NCBI RefSeq assembly: GCF_902459735.1
Contig: NZ_CABPRV010000001.1
Coordinates: forward strand, 1 to 64,000
Reading direction: 5' to 3'
DNA from: Pandoraea capi
Lineage (GTDB): Bacteria > Pseudomonadota > Gammaproteobacteria > Burkholderiales > Burkholderiaceae
Length of the DNA stretch: 64,000 nt
The notes under the pieces were generated by a model. It worked only from the letters and a program-made list of their open reading frames with translations, made no database searches and was not told where the DNA came from. Position 1 is the first letter of the stretch, and the number at the start of each line of letters is the position of its first letter. Positions 1-8,486 of this stretch are shown piece by piece. A program made the position numbers and the translations under genes.

Positions 1-357
1 TCGCTGCATCAGCAGCAGAGAAGTGAGATTATGTCGCAGCTTCTCGTCGTCGTCAACAGTTTTTTTCGCTCTTTTCGTTCGTCGCCGTAGCGACTCACAA
101 GCTCCAAAACCACTAACCACCGGGCTTTTCAGCCCGTCGCTTTCAACCTCGTCGCTGCTTTCGCTGCGTCGCTGTCGTTGCGAGAGACGAGATATTAATG
201 ACCTTCTCGAAGACGCGCAAGCACTTTGTGAAACTATTTTGAAGACCGCGCATTTTCCTTCGATTCGACCACGCGACGTCACGTCTCTTCACTGCCTCGT
301 CCCTATAGACAGAAGAACGCCACACCGACGCCATCGCCTTTGGGCACAATAGCGTCC
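1..357. other. Upstream non-coding region with a degenerate repeat
   Basis: I see no convincing gene in the first 357 bases; the short open frames are Ser/Arg-rich and unlike known proteins. Two related stretches occur, at about 1-50 and 159-213. Each has a TCGCTGC-type run, then a purine-rich GAGA..GAGAT..TATG-like core (about 18-32 and 183-199), then TTCTCG. A small hairpin CGGGCT-TTTC-AGCCCG sits at 121-136 and could be a weak terminator for a gene ending left of the window. The function is unknown to me. Confidence 0.4.
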
Positions 358-1368
358 ATGAACACCGACCTTCCCAACGACGTCTCCGGGCACGCCCATC
401 CGTTCGCCGCCCTGCTCCCCGACACCGTCATTACCGCTGTCGAGCAACTCGGGAGTTATAGCGACGGGCGTCTGCTCGCCCTCAATAGCTACGAGAATCG
501 CGTCTATCAGATAGGGATGGAGGACGGTCCCCCGCTGATCGCCAAGTTTTACCGTCCTCAACGCTGGACGGACGACGCCATCCTCGAAGAGCACGCCTTC
601 ACACAGTCGCTCGCGCAAAACGAAATCCCAGTCGTCGCCCCCATGGAGATCGGTGGCCGGACCCTACATCACTTCGAGGGCTTCCGCTTCGCGCTATTCC
701 CCCGTCGAGGCGGTCGTGCCCCAGAGCTTCAGGACCCCGACACCCTCAACTGGCTCGGCCGCTTCCTCGGACGCATCCACGCACATGGCGCGACGCAACC
801 GTTCCGCCATCGCCTCACGCTGGATATCGATACCTACGGCCGCGCGCCCGTCGACTATCTGTGGACGAGCGGATTCATCCCATCCGATCTGCGTGACGCC
901 TGGCGCAGCATCGTCGATCTGGCGCTCGACGGCATCGCTCGCGCCTACGAACGTGCGGGAGACGTCAAACGCCTGCGCGTGCACGGCGACTGTCATGGCG
1001 GCAACGTCTTGTGGACCGACGCCGGCCCGCACTTCGTCGACTTCGACGACACTTGTATGGCGCCCGCGATGCAAGACCTATGGATGCTGCTCTCCGGCAC
1101 CCGCGCCGAGATGACCGTCCAGCTGGACGAAGTACTCTCCGGCTATGAAGACTTCGCCGACTTCAACCCGCGCGAGTTGCATCTGACGGAAGCCCTACGC
1201 ACGCTGCGCCTATTGCACTACAGCGCCTGGCTCGCACGCCGTTGGGACGACCCGGCGTTCCCCGCCGCGTTCCCGTGGTTCAACACGCAGCGCTACTGGC
1301 AGGACCGCATTCTGGAGCTACGCGAGCAAGTGGCGTTGATGGACGAACCTCCGCTCACCTGGCGCTGA
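358..1368 (+). CDS. srkA: Stress response kinase SrkA (YihE/RdoA family)
   Basis: Protein Ser/Thr kinase of the APH/choline-kinase fold, counterpart of E. coli SrkA (YihE), which is linked to envelope and oxidative stress and limits MazF-mediated death. About 336 residues, close to the family's usual 328. It has the family start (GSYSDGRLLALNSYENRVYQ split over two segments), the Brenner-type catalytic loop HGDCHGGNVLW near residue 210, and the metal-binding FVDFDD about 15 residues later. A TTG at 340 is in frame, but the ATG at 358 gives a normal N-terminus, so I chose it; neither has a clear ribosome site. It stands alone, convergent with the downstream membrane hydrolase gene. Confidence 0.9.
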   Translation: MNTDLPNDVSGHAHPFAALLPDTVITAVEQLGSYSDGRLLALNSYENRVYQIGMEDGPPLIAKFYRPQRWTDDAILEEHAFTQSLAQNEIPVVAPMEIGGRTLHHFEGFRFALFPRRGGRAPELQDPDTLNWLGRFLGRIHAHGATQPFRHRLTLDIDTYGRAPVDYLWTSGFIPSDLRDAWRSIVDLALDGIARAYERAGDVKRLRVHGDCHGGNVLWTDAGPHFVDFDDTCMAPAMQDLWMLLSGTRAEMTVQLDEVLSGYEDFADFNPRELHLTEALRTLRLLHYSAWLARRWDDPAFPAAFPWFNTQRYWQDRILELREQVALMDEPPLTWR

Positions 1369-1391
1369 CAGGCCGCTCACCTCGAACCCAC

Positions 1392-1850
1392 TCACCACCA
1401 TCGCCACATGGCGAACGCGAGCGCTGCCGCCACGCACCACTCGGCGGCGGACCCCGTCGTGACATAGAGCGGAGAGCGAAAGCGTGTCCGAAGCGGCCAG
1501 CATAGCGGCACGCCCGAGGGCGTCAGCCAATCGGCCAGCAGATGCGACAAGTAGCCGGCACAGAGCGCGAGCATCCACGCCGGGACATAGCCCCATCCAT
1601 AGAGACAACCGACGATCGCGAGCGCCGGCATCAATAGCGAATGCGTCATGCCGCGATGGCCGAACAATCCGGAGATCGCCAGCGACAACGGCGCCACACG
1701 ACGCCCCAACAGACTTTTCGGATGATCGATATCGGGCAGTAACGCGCCGACGAGCGTCAACGGCCATGCATGAACACTTGCGGCCCAACCGGTGCGATGC
1801 ATCAGCCACGTGGCCCCGATACCGAATATGAGATGACTTCTGGCTTGCAT
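1392..1850 (-). CDS. YdjM-like metal-dependent membrane hydrolase (DUF457)
   Basis: Small inner-membrane protein of the LexA-regulated YdjM / DUF457 family, annotated as metal-dependent hydrolases; the true substrate is unknown. Visible family motifs are LPDIDHP, HRGMTHS and HLLADWLTPSGV, whose His/Asp residues are the presumed metal ligands. They are separated by hydrophobic segments, giving about four membrane spans in 152 residues. The start is set at the ATG beginning MQARSHLIFGIG, because the longer open frame adds a Cys/Arg-rich leader not seen in the family. I see no obvious LexA box upstream. Confidence 0.8.
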   Translation of the reverse strand: MQARSHLIFGIGATWLMHRTGWAASVHAWPLTLVGALLPDIDHPKSLLGRRVAPLSLAISGLFGHRGMTHSLLMPALAIVGCLYGWGYVPAWMLALCAGYLSHLLADWLTPSGVPLCWPLRTRFRSPLYVTTGSAAEWCVAAALAFAMWRWW

Positions 1851-2180
1851 GAAAGACTTGTCGACACGCGCAAACGGCTTCGCATCTGCGCAAAAAGGGG
1901 GCCGAAGTCTATCACCGCACATCGAACGAAGCTCACACAAAAAGCTCCGGCGTCACCACATCGGGCGTCGACACGCAATGCCGTCGTCACAGACCTCATC
2001 GCCACAGCGGCAAATACGACACTTTCCGCCGCCTTTCGTTGCGATTCGATTGACGGTGTCATATCCGGAATTTACGATCCGCTCGACCCATGAAATCCGG
2101 CCGGATTGTCGTCCGATCGCCGGCGCCCGCACCCAGGCGAATCCAAACCGACAAGAACAGGGCCCTCGCAGGAGTATTCG

Positions 2181-2909
2181 ATGAAGAAGTTTCTGATTCT
2201 CGCCGCCGCAATCGCACCACTCAGTGCCCATGCCACGAATCCTCTCGTGACGGACGACACCGGCACGCAGGACACCGGCAACTGGCAGCTCGAACTCAAT
2301 AGCGAATGGCTCACGCAGCCGACGTCGCGCCAGCAGCAGTGGACCAACACATTGACGTACGGCGTGCTGCCGACGCTCGACATCGCTATTCAGGCACCGT
2401 ATCAACGCTCACGTCCCGATGGCGACGGCTGGACGAGCGGTTTCACGGATCTGCAACTGCAAGCCAAATGGCGCTTTCTCGAAGGTGAGCAGTGGAGCAT
2501 CGGTATCAAGCCGTTCATCACGCTCCCGACCGCGAGTCAGGACCGTGGGCTCGGCAACGGGCGTGCCACGACGGGAGCGAACCTGCTCATGCAATACAAC
2601 GTCGACCGATGGACGCTGCTCGCTAACGCCGGCTACACATGGAATAACAACAGCATCGGGAACCGTCAGAGCCTGTGGAACGTATCCACGGCCGTAATCT
2701 TCAGTGTGACGGATACCCTGCGACTCGTTGGCGACATCGGACTCGCCACGAACCCCGACAGCACGACACAGACGAAACCCGCCTACGCCCTGATCGGCAC
2801 CATCTACAGCCCCACGAAGGATCTGGACCTCGACGTCGGCTACAAGCGCGGCCTGAATCCGGCATCGCTCTCCCATTCGGTTCAGGCTGGGGTCACGATT
2901 CGCTGGTGA
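2181..2909 (+). CDS. Outer-membrane barrel protein, phenol MetA-pathway family (PF13557-like)
   Basis: 242-residue exported protein. A signal peptide is clear at residues 1-18 (MKKFLILAAAIAPLSAHA, cleavage after AHA). The rest alternates amphipathic strands such as LDIAIQAPY, LQLQAKWRF and WSIGIKPFITLP, and ends in ...GVTIRW with a C-terminal aromatic, typical of an outer-membrane beta-barrel. It resembles the putative MetA-pathway-of-phenol-degradation family, often annotated as transporters but with no firmly established role. The ATG at 2181 has an AGGAG-type site just upstream and starts exactly at the signal peptide; longer open frames are rejected. It stands alone before a tRNA gene. 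Confidence 0.75.
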   Translation: MKKFLILAAAIAPLSAHATNPLVTDDTGTQDTGNWQLELNSEWLTQPTSRQQQWTNTLTYGVLPTLDIAIQAPYQRSRPDGDGWTSGFTDLQLQAKWRFLEGEQWSIGIKPFITLPTASQDRGLGNGRATTGANLLMQYNVDRWTLLANAGYTWNNNSIGNRQSLWNVSTAVIFSVTDTLRLVGDIGLATNPDSTTQTKPAYALIGTIYSPTKDLDLDVGYKRGLNPASLSHSVQAGVTIRW

Positions 2910-3089
2910 CGTCGGAGATCTCTATCTATATGAATAGACAGGACAATGACGGTGTACGCAACGCGTCGGACCACGCGCAGGACACCTAAAAAACGCACAC
3001 GTCACGCATGAATTTCGGGAGCGCATTCAATTTAATGTCATAAATGCTTGACCAATGCGTGGAATACCCGTACTATTCATCTCCTCAGA

Positions 3090-3166
3090 CGCGGGGTGGA
3101 GCAGTCTGGCAGCTCGTCGGGCTCATAACCCGAAGGTCACAGGTTCAAATCCTGTCCCCGCAACCA
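3090..3166 (+). tRNA. Initiator tRNA-Met (CAT)
   Basis: 77-nt cloverleaf with encoded CCA end. The acceptor stem begins CGCGGGG and ends CCCCGC-A-ACCA, so position 1 is an unpaired C facing A72, the bacterial initiator hallmark. The anticodon loop is CTCATAA, closed by GGG/CCC, the three G-C pairs required for P-site binding. The TTCAAAT loop is canonical. A hairpin terminator follows at 3221. Confidence 0.97.
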
Positions 3167-3220
3167 AATTTGATTCACTGTCGCTCAGCAAGTCGGGCGT
3201 ACGAGTGAAAAGTGAAGATT

Positions 3221-3250
3221 GGCCGGCTACCAAGCCGGCCATTTTCATTT
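3221..3250 (+). terminator. Rho-independent terminator after tRNA-fMet
   Basis: Perfect 8-bp stem GGCCGGCT / AGCCGGCC with an ACCA loop, followed by ATTTTCATTT. It sits 55 nt after the tRNA and before the convergent cupin gene, so it can end the tRNA transcript. Confidence 0.85.
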
Positions 3251-3342
3251 CCAGCCTCACATTCTCCTTCGGCAGCAAGTCAATCACGCTACCGACAGAT
3301 TCCCTTCAGTCATCCTCTCGCCCATGTTTCGGCAGCGGGGCC

Positions 3343-3768
3343 TCAAATCCACTGATCGTTCTGCACCGTGCGCTCATTGGTTGCGCCGTCCCCGGTATTG
3401 AGCACCCCTCGTGGTTCGACCAGCAGCAGTTTCACTTCGCCTTGTGCGCAGGGCTTGTGCTCGATCCCTTTCGGAACGACAGCCATCTGTCCGGCACGCA
3501 ACACGATCGAGCCATCGCCCGAAGGGCCGCCGCGAAAGTCGATCCTCAATTCGCCGTCCAGCACAACGAACGTCTCATCCGTGTCACTGTGCTGGTGCCA
3601 GACAAATTCGCCTTCTATCTTCACGACCTTGAACTGGTAATCGTTCATTTCCGCGACCACACGCGGCTGCCAGTGACCGTCGATCAATGCGATCTTGCCA
3701 GTCAGGTCAATCGCCTCGCATTGTCCGCGTGCGGTAGGTGCAGTGCCGGGATTCGGTGATGCAGACAT
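3343..3768 (-). CDS. Cupin domain protein
   Basis: 141-residue single-domain cupin. Motif 1 is visible as HQHSDTDETFVVLDGEL (metal-binding His-x-His and Glu near residues 58-64), and motif 2 as PKGIEHKPCAQGE, supplying the third His. A mononuclear metal enzyme or sensor is likely; the substrate cannot be read from sequence. It is encoded head-to-tail with, and 82 bp downstream of, an AraC-type regulator on the same strand, so the two may share a function, though the spacing does not prove co-transcription. Confidence 0.8.
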   Translation of the reverse strand: MSASPNPGTAPTARGQCEAIDLTGKIALIDGHWQPRVVAEMNDYQFKVVKIEGEFVWHQHSDTDETFVVLDGELRIDFRGGPSGDGSIVLRAGQMAVVPKGIEHKPCAQGEVKLLLVEPRGVLNTGDGATNERTVQNDQWI

Positions 3769-3850
3769 CGTTCTCTCCGTTCGGTGTAGATGTCCTTCCG
3801 AGAATACGTAGTCGCTGGAGCGCTGTATTGAACGATCTTGGGGGAGTGTT

Positions 3851-4678
3851 TCAACCGCGACGCACGCTGGCCATGATCTGGAGCCAGCGTCCCGGCGTGA
3901 CGCCGAAGGTCTTCAGAAAGTGACGTGTCATGTGGCTTTGATCGGCAAAGCCAGCGTCTGCTGCCGCGCTCGCGAGCGAAACGCCGCAGAGCATCATGCG
4001 TCGCACCGCATCGAGTCGGCGCATGGTGAGGTAGCGATACGGGCTCGTGCCGTAGAACGCCCGAAAATCGTGACAGAGACTCCAGCGGTCCCGGCCTGTG
4101 GCCACCTCCAACTCCGGGAGCGTGACCACGCGGGTGAAGTTCGCGCGCAGATAATCGCGCGCACGACAGGCGGCAAAATAATCCCCCTTTCCTCGCGCGC
4201 GCGGCGCACCCGCGACAGCGGCTAGCGCATGCGCCAGCTCGGCCAGCGCGTCATTCTGCTCAAGTGGTTCGACGGTATGGTCGACGTGCTGGAGCAAGAC
4301 TTCCGTTGCGGCCGCGATACGGGGGTCGGTCGTCACCCCGCCTTCGAGAAACGGTAATCCACTGCCACCCAATACGTCCTGAAAAAGTGCGGGATCCACG
4401 TAAATCATGCGATAGCGGAAGCCCTCGTCGGTGCCTGCCTGGCCGTCATGCGCTTCGTCGGGATGCAACACGATCGTGTTACCCGGCATGCTGTCGCGCC
4501 GACTACGTCGATAGCTGAAGCTCTGCACCCCGGCAATCGTACGACCGATCGCGTACGTATCGTGGCGATGCATGGCATACGCTTTGCCATGAAACCAGGC
4601 CTCGATGCGCTCGACACCCTCTGTCGGCTGGGCACGAATGACCCAGTCCGGACGTTTGGATGCGGTGCTTCGGGCCAT
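3851..4678 (-). CDS. AraC-family transcriptional regulator
   Basis: 275-residue regulator. The N-terminal half is an AraC ligand-binding cupin (pattern FHGKAYAMHRHDTYAIG with paired His, then PGNTIVLHPDEAHDGQ). The C-terminal about 100 residues hold two helix-turn-helices: LPELEVATGRDRWSLCHDFR, and a second ending FADQSHMTRHFLKTFGVTPGRW, the standard AraC signature. It is divergent from the isochorismatase-like gene (start to start 188 bp) and upstream of the cupin gene; either could be its target. The ligand is unknown. Confidence 0.88.
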   Translation of the reverse strand: MARSTASKRPDWVIRAQPTEGVERIEAWFHGKAYAMHRHDTYAIGRTIAGVQSFSYRRSRRDSMPGNTIVLHPDEAHDGQAGTDEGFRYRMIYVDPALFQDVLGGSGLPFLEGGVTTDPRIAAATEVLLQHVDHTVEPLEQNDALAELAHALAAVAGAPRARGKGDYFAACRARDYLRANFTRVVTLPELEVATGRDRWSLCHDFRAFYGTSPYRYLTMRRLDAVRRMMLCGVSLASAAADAGFADQSHMTRHFLKTFGVTPGRWLQIMASVRRG

Positions 4679-4866
4679 CGCAAGTCACCAAAAGAGTGAA
4701 TGGGGTTCGCGTCGGCGTGACGCGCAACTTAGCGCCTGATTTTACAGACGAACGGCGAGGCCATCAGCCCTGCCCGACGCATCAGCCCGGTCACGACATC
4801 GCACAACGCATGAAGCCTCCAACATCATGCTAGAGTCGCCCCATCCCCCCGTCACCGCGAATCCTC

Positions 4867-5505
4867 ATGCCGTCCTCCATCGAACGCACGCCCGTCGATT
4901 CGACGGCAGATCCCTACGACGCGCTCAGCACGACAATCGTCCCCGCGAGAACGGCGCTGCTCGTGATGCACTACCAGACCGACATTCTTGCGTTGTTCCC
5001 GACGGTCGCCCCGACACTGCTGGCCAACACGTGCACGCTGTGCGATGCCGCCCGCGATCAGGGTATCGATGTCTTCTTCGTCAAATTCCACTTCAGCCGC
5101 GGCTACCCGGAAGTCAGTCCGATGAACCGGAATGGGCAAGGCGTCAAACGGCTCGGGTTGTTTGTCGACGACGAGATCTGTCCCGAACTCGGACGGCGTC
5201 CGGATGAGCCGCGCATTCTTGCCCATCGTGCCAGCGCATTCTTCGGCACCGACTTGCAGACACAGCTTGCGGCGCGCGGCATCGATACGCTGATCATGGC
5301 GGGCATCGCGTCGACTGGCGTCATGCTCTCGACGATTGCCTACGCGAGCGACGCCGACTACCGTCTTTTCACCGTGAAAGACTGCTGTTTCGATCCGGAC
5401 ACCGTTGCACACGACCGCCTGTTCGCCACGGCCTTCGATTCCCGGTCCACGGTGCTTACGCTCGCAGACATGCTGCCGTTGCTTCGTCGAACCCGCGAAG
5501 AATAA
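4867..5505 (+). CDS. Isochorismatase-fold protein lacking the catalytic triad
   Basis: 212-residue protein of the isochorismatase/cysteine hydrolase superfamily, recognisable from TALLVMHYQTDIL, the SAFFGTDLQTQLAARGIDTLI strand-helix (in two pieces) and the MAGIASTGVMLST turn. The three residues that make the family's Asp-Lys-Cys triad appear changed: His35 where the first strand normally has Asp, Arg121 where Lys is usual, and Gly151 in place of the nucleophilic Cys. A Cys-less branch with a TSGV-like turn exists in this superfamily, so the gene need not be broken, but ordinary amidase chemistry is unlikely. It is divergent from the AraC gene. Confidence 0.75.
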   Translation: MPSSIERTPVDSTADPYDALSTTIVPARTALLVMHYQTDILALFPTVAPTLLANTCTLCDAARDQGIDVFFVKFHFSRGYPEVSPMNRNGQGVKRLGLFVDDEICPELGRRPDEPRILAHRASAFFGTDLQTQLAARGIDTLIMAGIASTGVMLSTIAYASDADYRLFTVKDCCFDPDTVAHDRLFATAFDSRSTVLTLADMLPLLRRTREE

Positions 5506-5617
5506 GCGTCACGGCCCTGGCATCGGTGTCGCCTGCGTTGTCATGCGCGCGCCCTGTCTCACTCCCGCCATTGCTTTCGTCGTCTCCCCGACGCCTCAGC
5601 CTTTCGTCAGCCTTTCG

Positions 5618-6586
5618 TCAGCCTTTCGTGCGCGTGAACCGCTGCTCGGTGACCTTGCTGCCCCACTGATCCCCCTCGAACTCCTCCGTGAGACAGAAGC
5701 CATTCGACTCGTACAGATGGCGCGCCGCGTCCAGGCCTTTGAACGTCCACAGATAGGTCTCGCGAAAACGCGCATCGACGAAGGCCATGGCGTTCGACAT
5801 CAGACGTCGCCCCACGCCCGTGCCGCGCAGCACGTCGTCGACGATGAACCAGCGCAGGTGAGCCACCCCCGTCTCGAGATTGCCGTCGATGGCGAGAGAC
5901 GCCAGCGTTCGTCCGTTCTCGACGTAGAGCCACAGCGCTTTGCCGTCCGAGGGCAACGCGCCGGCAAACTCGGCCAGCCCTGTCGCCACCTTCTTCTCGA
6001 AGAACGCGCCGAAACCCCAATGCGCCGCGTAATAACGTGCGTGAAGACTCGCGATGTCACCGATGCACCCAGGCTGATAGCCCTGGGTGATCTGCGTGGC
6101 GATGTCGGCGTCCGCGTCGCGTTTGGCCGAGTTGTCCTGCGCGAGCGCGTCGGCATACAACGCGAGCGAGCGGACCAGCGCCGCCTGATCCGAGGGCACG
6201 ATGCGTCGAAGCGCGCTCGACACCTGATCGGTCGCAAAGCGATCGATCTTGCTGCGCACTTTCTGCCCGGCGTCGGTCAGATAGAGCTCTGAGGCGCGTG
6301 CGTCGTCGCTTGCGGTCGCGCGTAGCACGAGCCCGCCGGCCTCCAGCTTCGCGACCTGACGACTCGTATTCGATTTGTCGAGACGCAGAATATTGCCGAG
6401 ATCCTTGGCGCTGATCCCCGGCGTGGCGCCGATTTCGATGATGGCGTGCACGGCCGACGGTGCGAGGTCGCTATCGGCGAGCGTGTTGCGCATGAAGCCG
6501 AGTTCGCGAACCAGTCGACGGGAGAAGTCGCGAAGCTCAAGAATCTCCGCGTCGCGGGGTTTGCCGGGAAGATCGACGATATCCAT
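5618..6586 (-). CDS. MarR-GNAT fusion regulator/acetyltransferase
   Basis: About 322-residue two-domain protein. Residues 1-150 form a MarR winged helix (LGNILRLDKSNTSRQVAKLEAGGLV recognition region in pieces, then the DDARASELYLTDAGQ wing). Residues 165-322 form a GNAT acetyltransferase (VDDVLRGTGVGRRLM gives the acetyl-CoA P-loop R-x-x-G-x-G/A; HLYESNGFCLTEEF is the C-terminal motif). This fusion is a recognised architecture, but its substrates are mostly unknown. The ATG at 6586 has GAGG eight bases upstream; the GTG at 6598 lies inside that site. Two palindromes directly upstream suggest autoregulation. Confidence 0.87.
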   Translation of the reverse strand: MDIVDLPGKPRDAEILELRDFSRRLVRELGFMRNTLADSDLAPSAVHAIIEIGATPGISAKDLGNILRLDKSNTSRQVAKLEAGGLVLRATASDDARASELYLTDAGQKVRSKIDRFATDQVSSALRRIVPSDQAALVRSLALYADALAQDNSAKRDADADIATQITQGYQPGCIGDIASLHARYYAAHWGFGAFFEKKVATGLAEFAGALPSDGKALWLYVENGRTLASLAIDGNLETGVAHLRWFIVDDVLRGTGVGRRLMSNAMAFVDARFRETYLWTFKGLDAARHLYESNGFCLTEEFEGDQWGSKVTEQRFTRTKG

Positions 6587-6620
6587 GAGACGCCTCACTT
6601 AAGTTGAAAACACCGCAAAA

Positions 6621-6658
6621 GTTGCGATACGCAACCAATATAGTTGCACATCGCAACT
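6621..6658. promoter_or_regulatory. Paired palindromic operators upstream of marR-GNAT
   Basis: Two 15-bp palindromes of the same design: GTTGCGATACGCAAC at 6621-6635 and GTTGCACATCGCAAC at 6643-6657 (extendable to AGTTGC...GCAACT). Their centres lie 22 bp apart, about two helical turns, on the same face of DNA, 35-70 bp upstream of the MarR-GNAT start. Size and position fit MarR dimer sites; autorepression is inferred. Confidence 0.75.
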
Positions 6659-6692
6659 TATGCAAGTCGGACATCTCAAGTTGCTGCGCGTA

Positions 6693-7013
6693 TCACTTCG
6701 CGACGTACGCTCGCCCCGAATCCCACCGCGACTGCCAGTGTTCGACGTATTGCCGCGCCACGTCCGGCATACCGCGAATCACGACGACATTCTCCGAATT
6801 CTCCGTCTCCGCCGATTTGGCGAAGTTGAACGACCCCGTCTCCACCGTCGCCCCGTCCACGATGATCGTCTTGTCGTGATGGATGTGAAACCGGTCGTTA
6901 GTGCGGACTTCGACGCCCTGACGCGTCACCCAATCCATCGCATCCCGGCTCGTCTTCGCTTCGTTGCGTTTCTTGTCGACGACCACCCGCACGTCGACGC
7001 CACGACGCTTCAT
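6693..7013 (-). pseudogene. Phospholipase D-like (Nuc family) C-terminal remnant
   Basis: The 106-residue product is the C-terminal half of a Nuc-type phospholipase D/endonuclease. It begins at KRRGVDVRVVVD and carries the single HKD motif as FHIHHDKTIIVDGATVETGSFNF (H-x-K-x4-D-x6-GS-x2-N; in pieces, all residues present). Nuc-family proteins run about 150-180 residues with a signal peptide and the first strands of the fold; roughly 60 N-terminal residues are absent here, replaced by the MocR gene whose stop overlaps the ATG (ATGA). It may be a truncated remnant or a short cytoplasmic protein translated by coupling. I favour a remnant. Confidence 0.65.
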
Positions 7014-8407
7014 AACGGCAGACGGTCGATGACCGCACGAACCTCGGCCAGCACCGGCCCGACTTGCGCATCGGACATCGAACTGAGCCCCAGACGCAGC
7101 GCATGTGGTGCATGCCGTGTCGTGGCATAGGCCTGCGCCTTCGACACGGCGATGCCGCTCGCGGCAAGCGCCGAGGCCACCTGATCCATGCGCAAGCCTT
7201 CCGGCAGCGGCAGCCAGAGAAACAGCGACGACGGATGCGCAACAACGGCCATGCCACGCAGCACCTCACGCGCAATCGCTTGCCGCTGCCTCGCGCGCTC
7301 GCGCTGCCGTTGCTCCTGACGCTCGACCTCCCCACTCGCCAGCCACCGCGTCGCGATCGCCGTCACGATGCTCGGCAGGCTCCAGTAAGTCGCGCGAATC
7401 ACTCGCTTGACGTCCACCGCATGCGCTTTCGGCGCGACGACATAGCCGAATCGCATCCCCGTCGCCACGCTCTTCGAGACGCTGGACACATGAAACGTGC
7501 GCTCCGGCGCGAGCGTCACGATGGGCGGCGGGGCATCGTCCACCAGATAGGCATACGTGGCGTCCTCGACGATCAGGCAATCGTGACGCCTCGCAATCTG
7601 GACCAGTGCTCGGCGCTGCGCCTCGCTCAATACCCAGCCGAGCGGATTGTGCAGCGTAGGCATCGTATAGATCGCGCGGATCGCATGCCGACGGCAAAGT
7701 GCGTCCAGCGCCGCCAGATCCGGGCCGCCATGACCACCGTTACCACCGTTACCACCATGACCGCCATTCGCCCCATTGAGATAAGACACGGGTTTCAACG
7801 CCAGTCCCCCGAGCGACGCCGTCATCCTGAATCCCGGATACGTCAGCGCATCGACAGCCACCGCATCGCCGGGCCGTAGCGCCGCCCGCACCACCACGTC
7901 GAGCCCTTGTTGCGCACCGCCGACGAGAAAAACCCGCTCGCTTTCCGCCTCGATGCCACGAACGTCGCGCAAATACGATGCGACGATCTCCCGCTCGTGC
8001 TGACGCCCGCCCGGCGGCTGTTGACGCATGAGCGCGCTGAGATCCCCCGCCGTCGCCAGTTCGCGCAGCGTCGCGCGCAACAGCTCGCTCTGCTCCGGCC
8101 AGGACGGATGGTTGAACGACAGATCCACCGCGCTCGAACTCAGCCGAGCCTCGTCGTCGACATCCCACTCACGCTGCATCGGTCGATCGCGCACGAACGT
8201 CCCTCGCCCGACCTCGCCGACGACCAGCCCCAGCTCACGCAGCTTCGCGTAGACCTTGGTGGCCGACGCGATGGCAATGCCGTACTGGAGAGCGAGTTTG
8301 CGATGCGTCGGCAACGCCATGCCCGGTGGCAGCACGCCACGGCGAATATCGTCGGACAAGCGCTCGACGAGCCGGGCAACGGGAGACGGGGAGGATGCGT
8401 CAGTCAT
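7010..8407 (-). CDS. MocR/PdxR-type regulator (GntR HTH + aminotransferase fold)
   Basis: About 465 residues. N-terminal GntR winged helix (residues 5-75: LVERLSDDIRRGVLPPGMALP, LALQYGIAIASATKVYAKL) is followed by a fold-type I aminotransferase domain with the PLP-lysine context SSVSKSVATGMRFGYV. MocR proteins usually use PLP plus an effector to control a divergent gene; here the divergent gene is a thioesterase 80 bp away, with an inverted repeat between. The start is the ATG beginning MTDASSPSP; the longer frame would run into the operator region. Oddity: a Gly/Asn/His-rich insert near residues 210-226, coded by short tandem repeats at about 7729-7775. Confidence 0.9.
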   Translation of the reverse strand: MTDASSPSPVARLVERLSDDIRRGVLPPGMALPTHRKLALQYGIAIASATKVYAKLRELGLVVGEVGRGTFVRDRPMQREWDVDDEARLSSSAVDLSFNHPSWPEQSELLRATLRELATAGDLSALMRQQPPGGRQHEREIVASYLRDVRGIEAESERVFLVGGAQQGLDVVVRAALRPGDAVAVDALTYPGFRMTASLGGLALKPVSYLNGANGGHGGNGGNGGHGGPDLAALDALCRRHAIRAIYTMPTLHNPLGWVLSEAQRRALVQIARRHDCLIVEDATYAYLVDDAPPPIVTLAPERTFHVSSVSKSVATGMRFGYVVAPKAHAVDVKRVIRATYWSLPSIVTAIATRWLASGEVERQEQRQRERARQRQAIAREVLRGMAVVAHPSSLFLWLPLPEGLRMDQVASALAASGIAVSKAQAYATTRHAPHALRLGLSSMSDAQVGPVLAEVRAVIDRLPL

Positions 8408-8418
8408 CACTGTACGTA

Positions 8419-8438
8419 GGACAATTTCTTGATTGTCC
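8419..8438. promoter_or_regulatory. Inverted repeat between mocR and thioesterase genes
   Basis: GGACAAT-N6-ATTGTCC, a perfect 7-bp inverted repeat, with an extra ATTGT half-copy at 8440-8444. It lies 12 bp upstream of the MocR start in the divergent region. MocR regulators commonly bind such repeats; assignment to this MocR is inference. Confidence 0.6.
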
Positions 8439-8486
8439 GATTGTAGACGGCGACACTGCGTAGAGCCACCCCCAACCGAGACCGTC

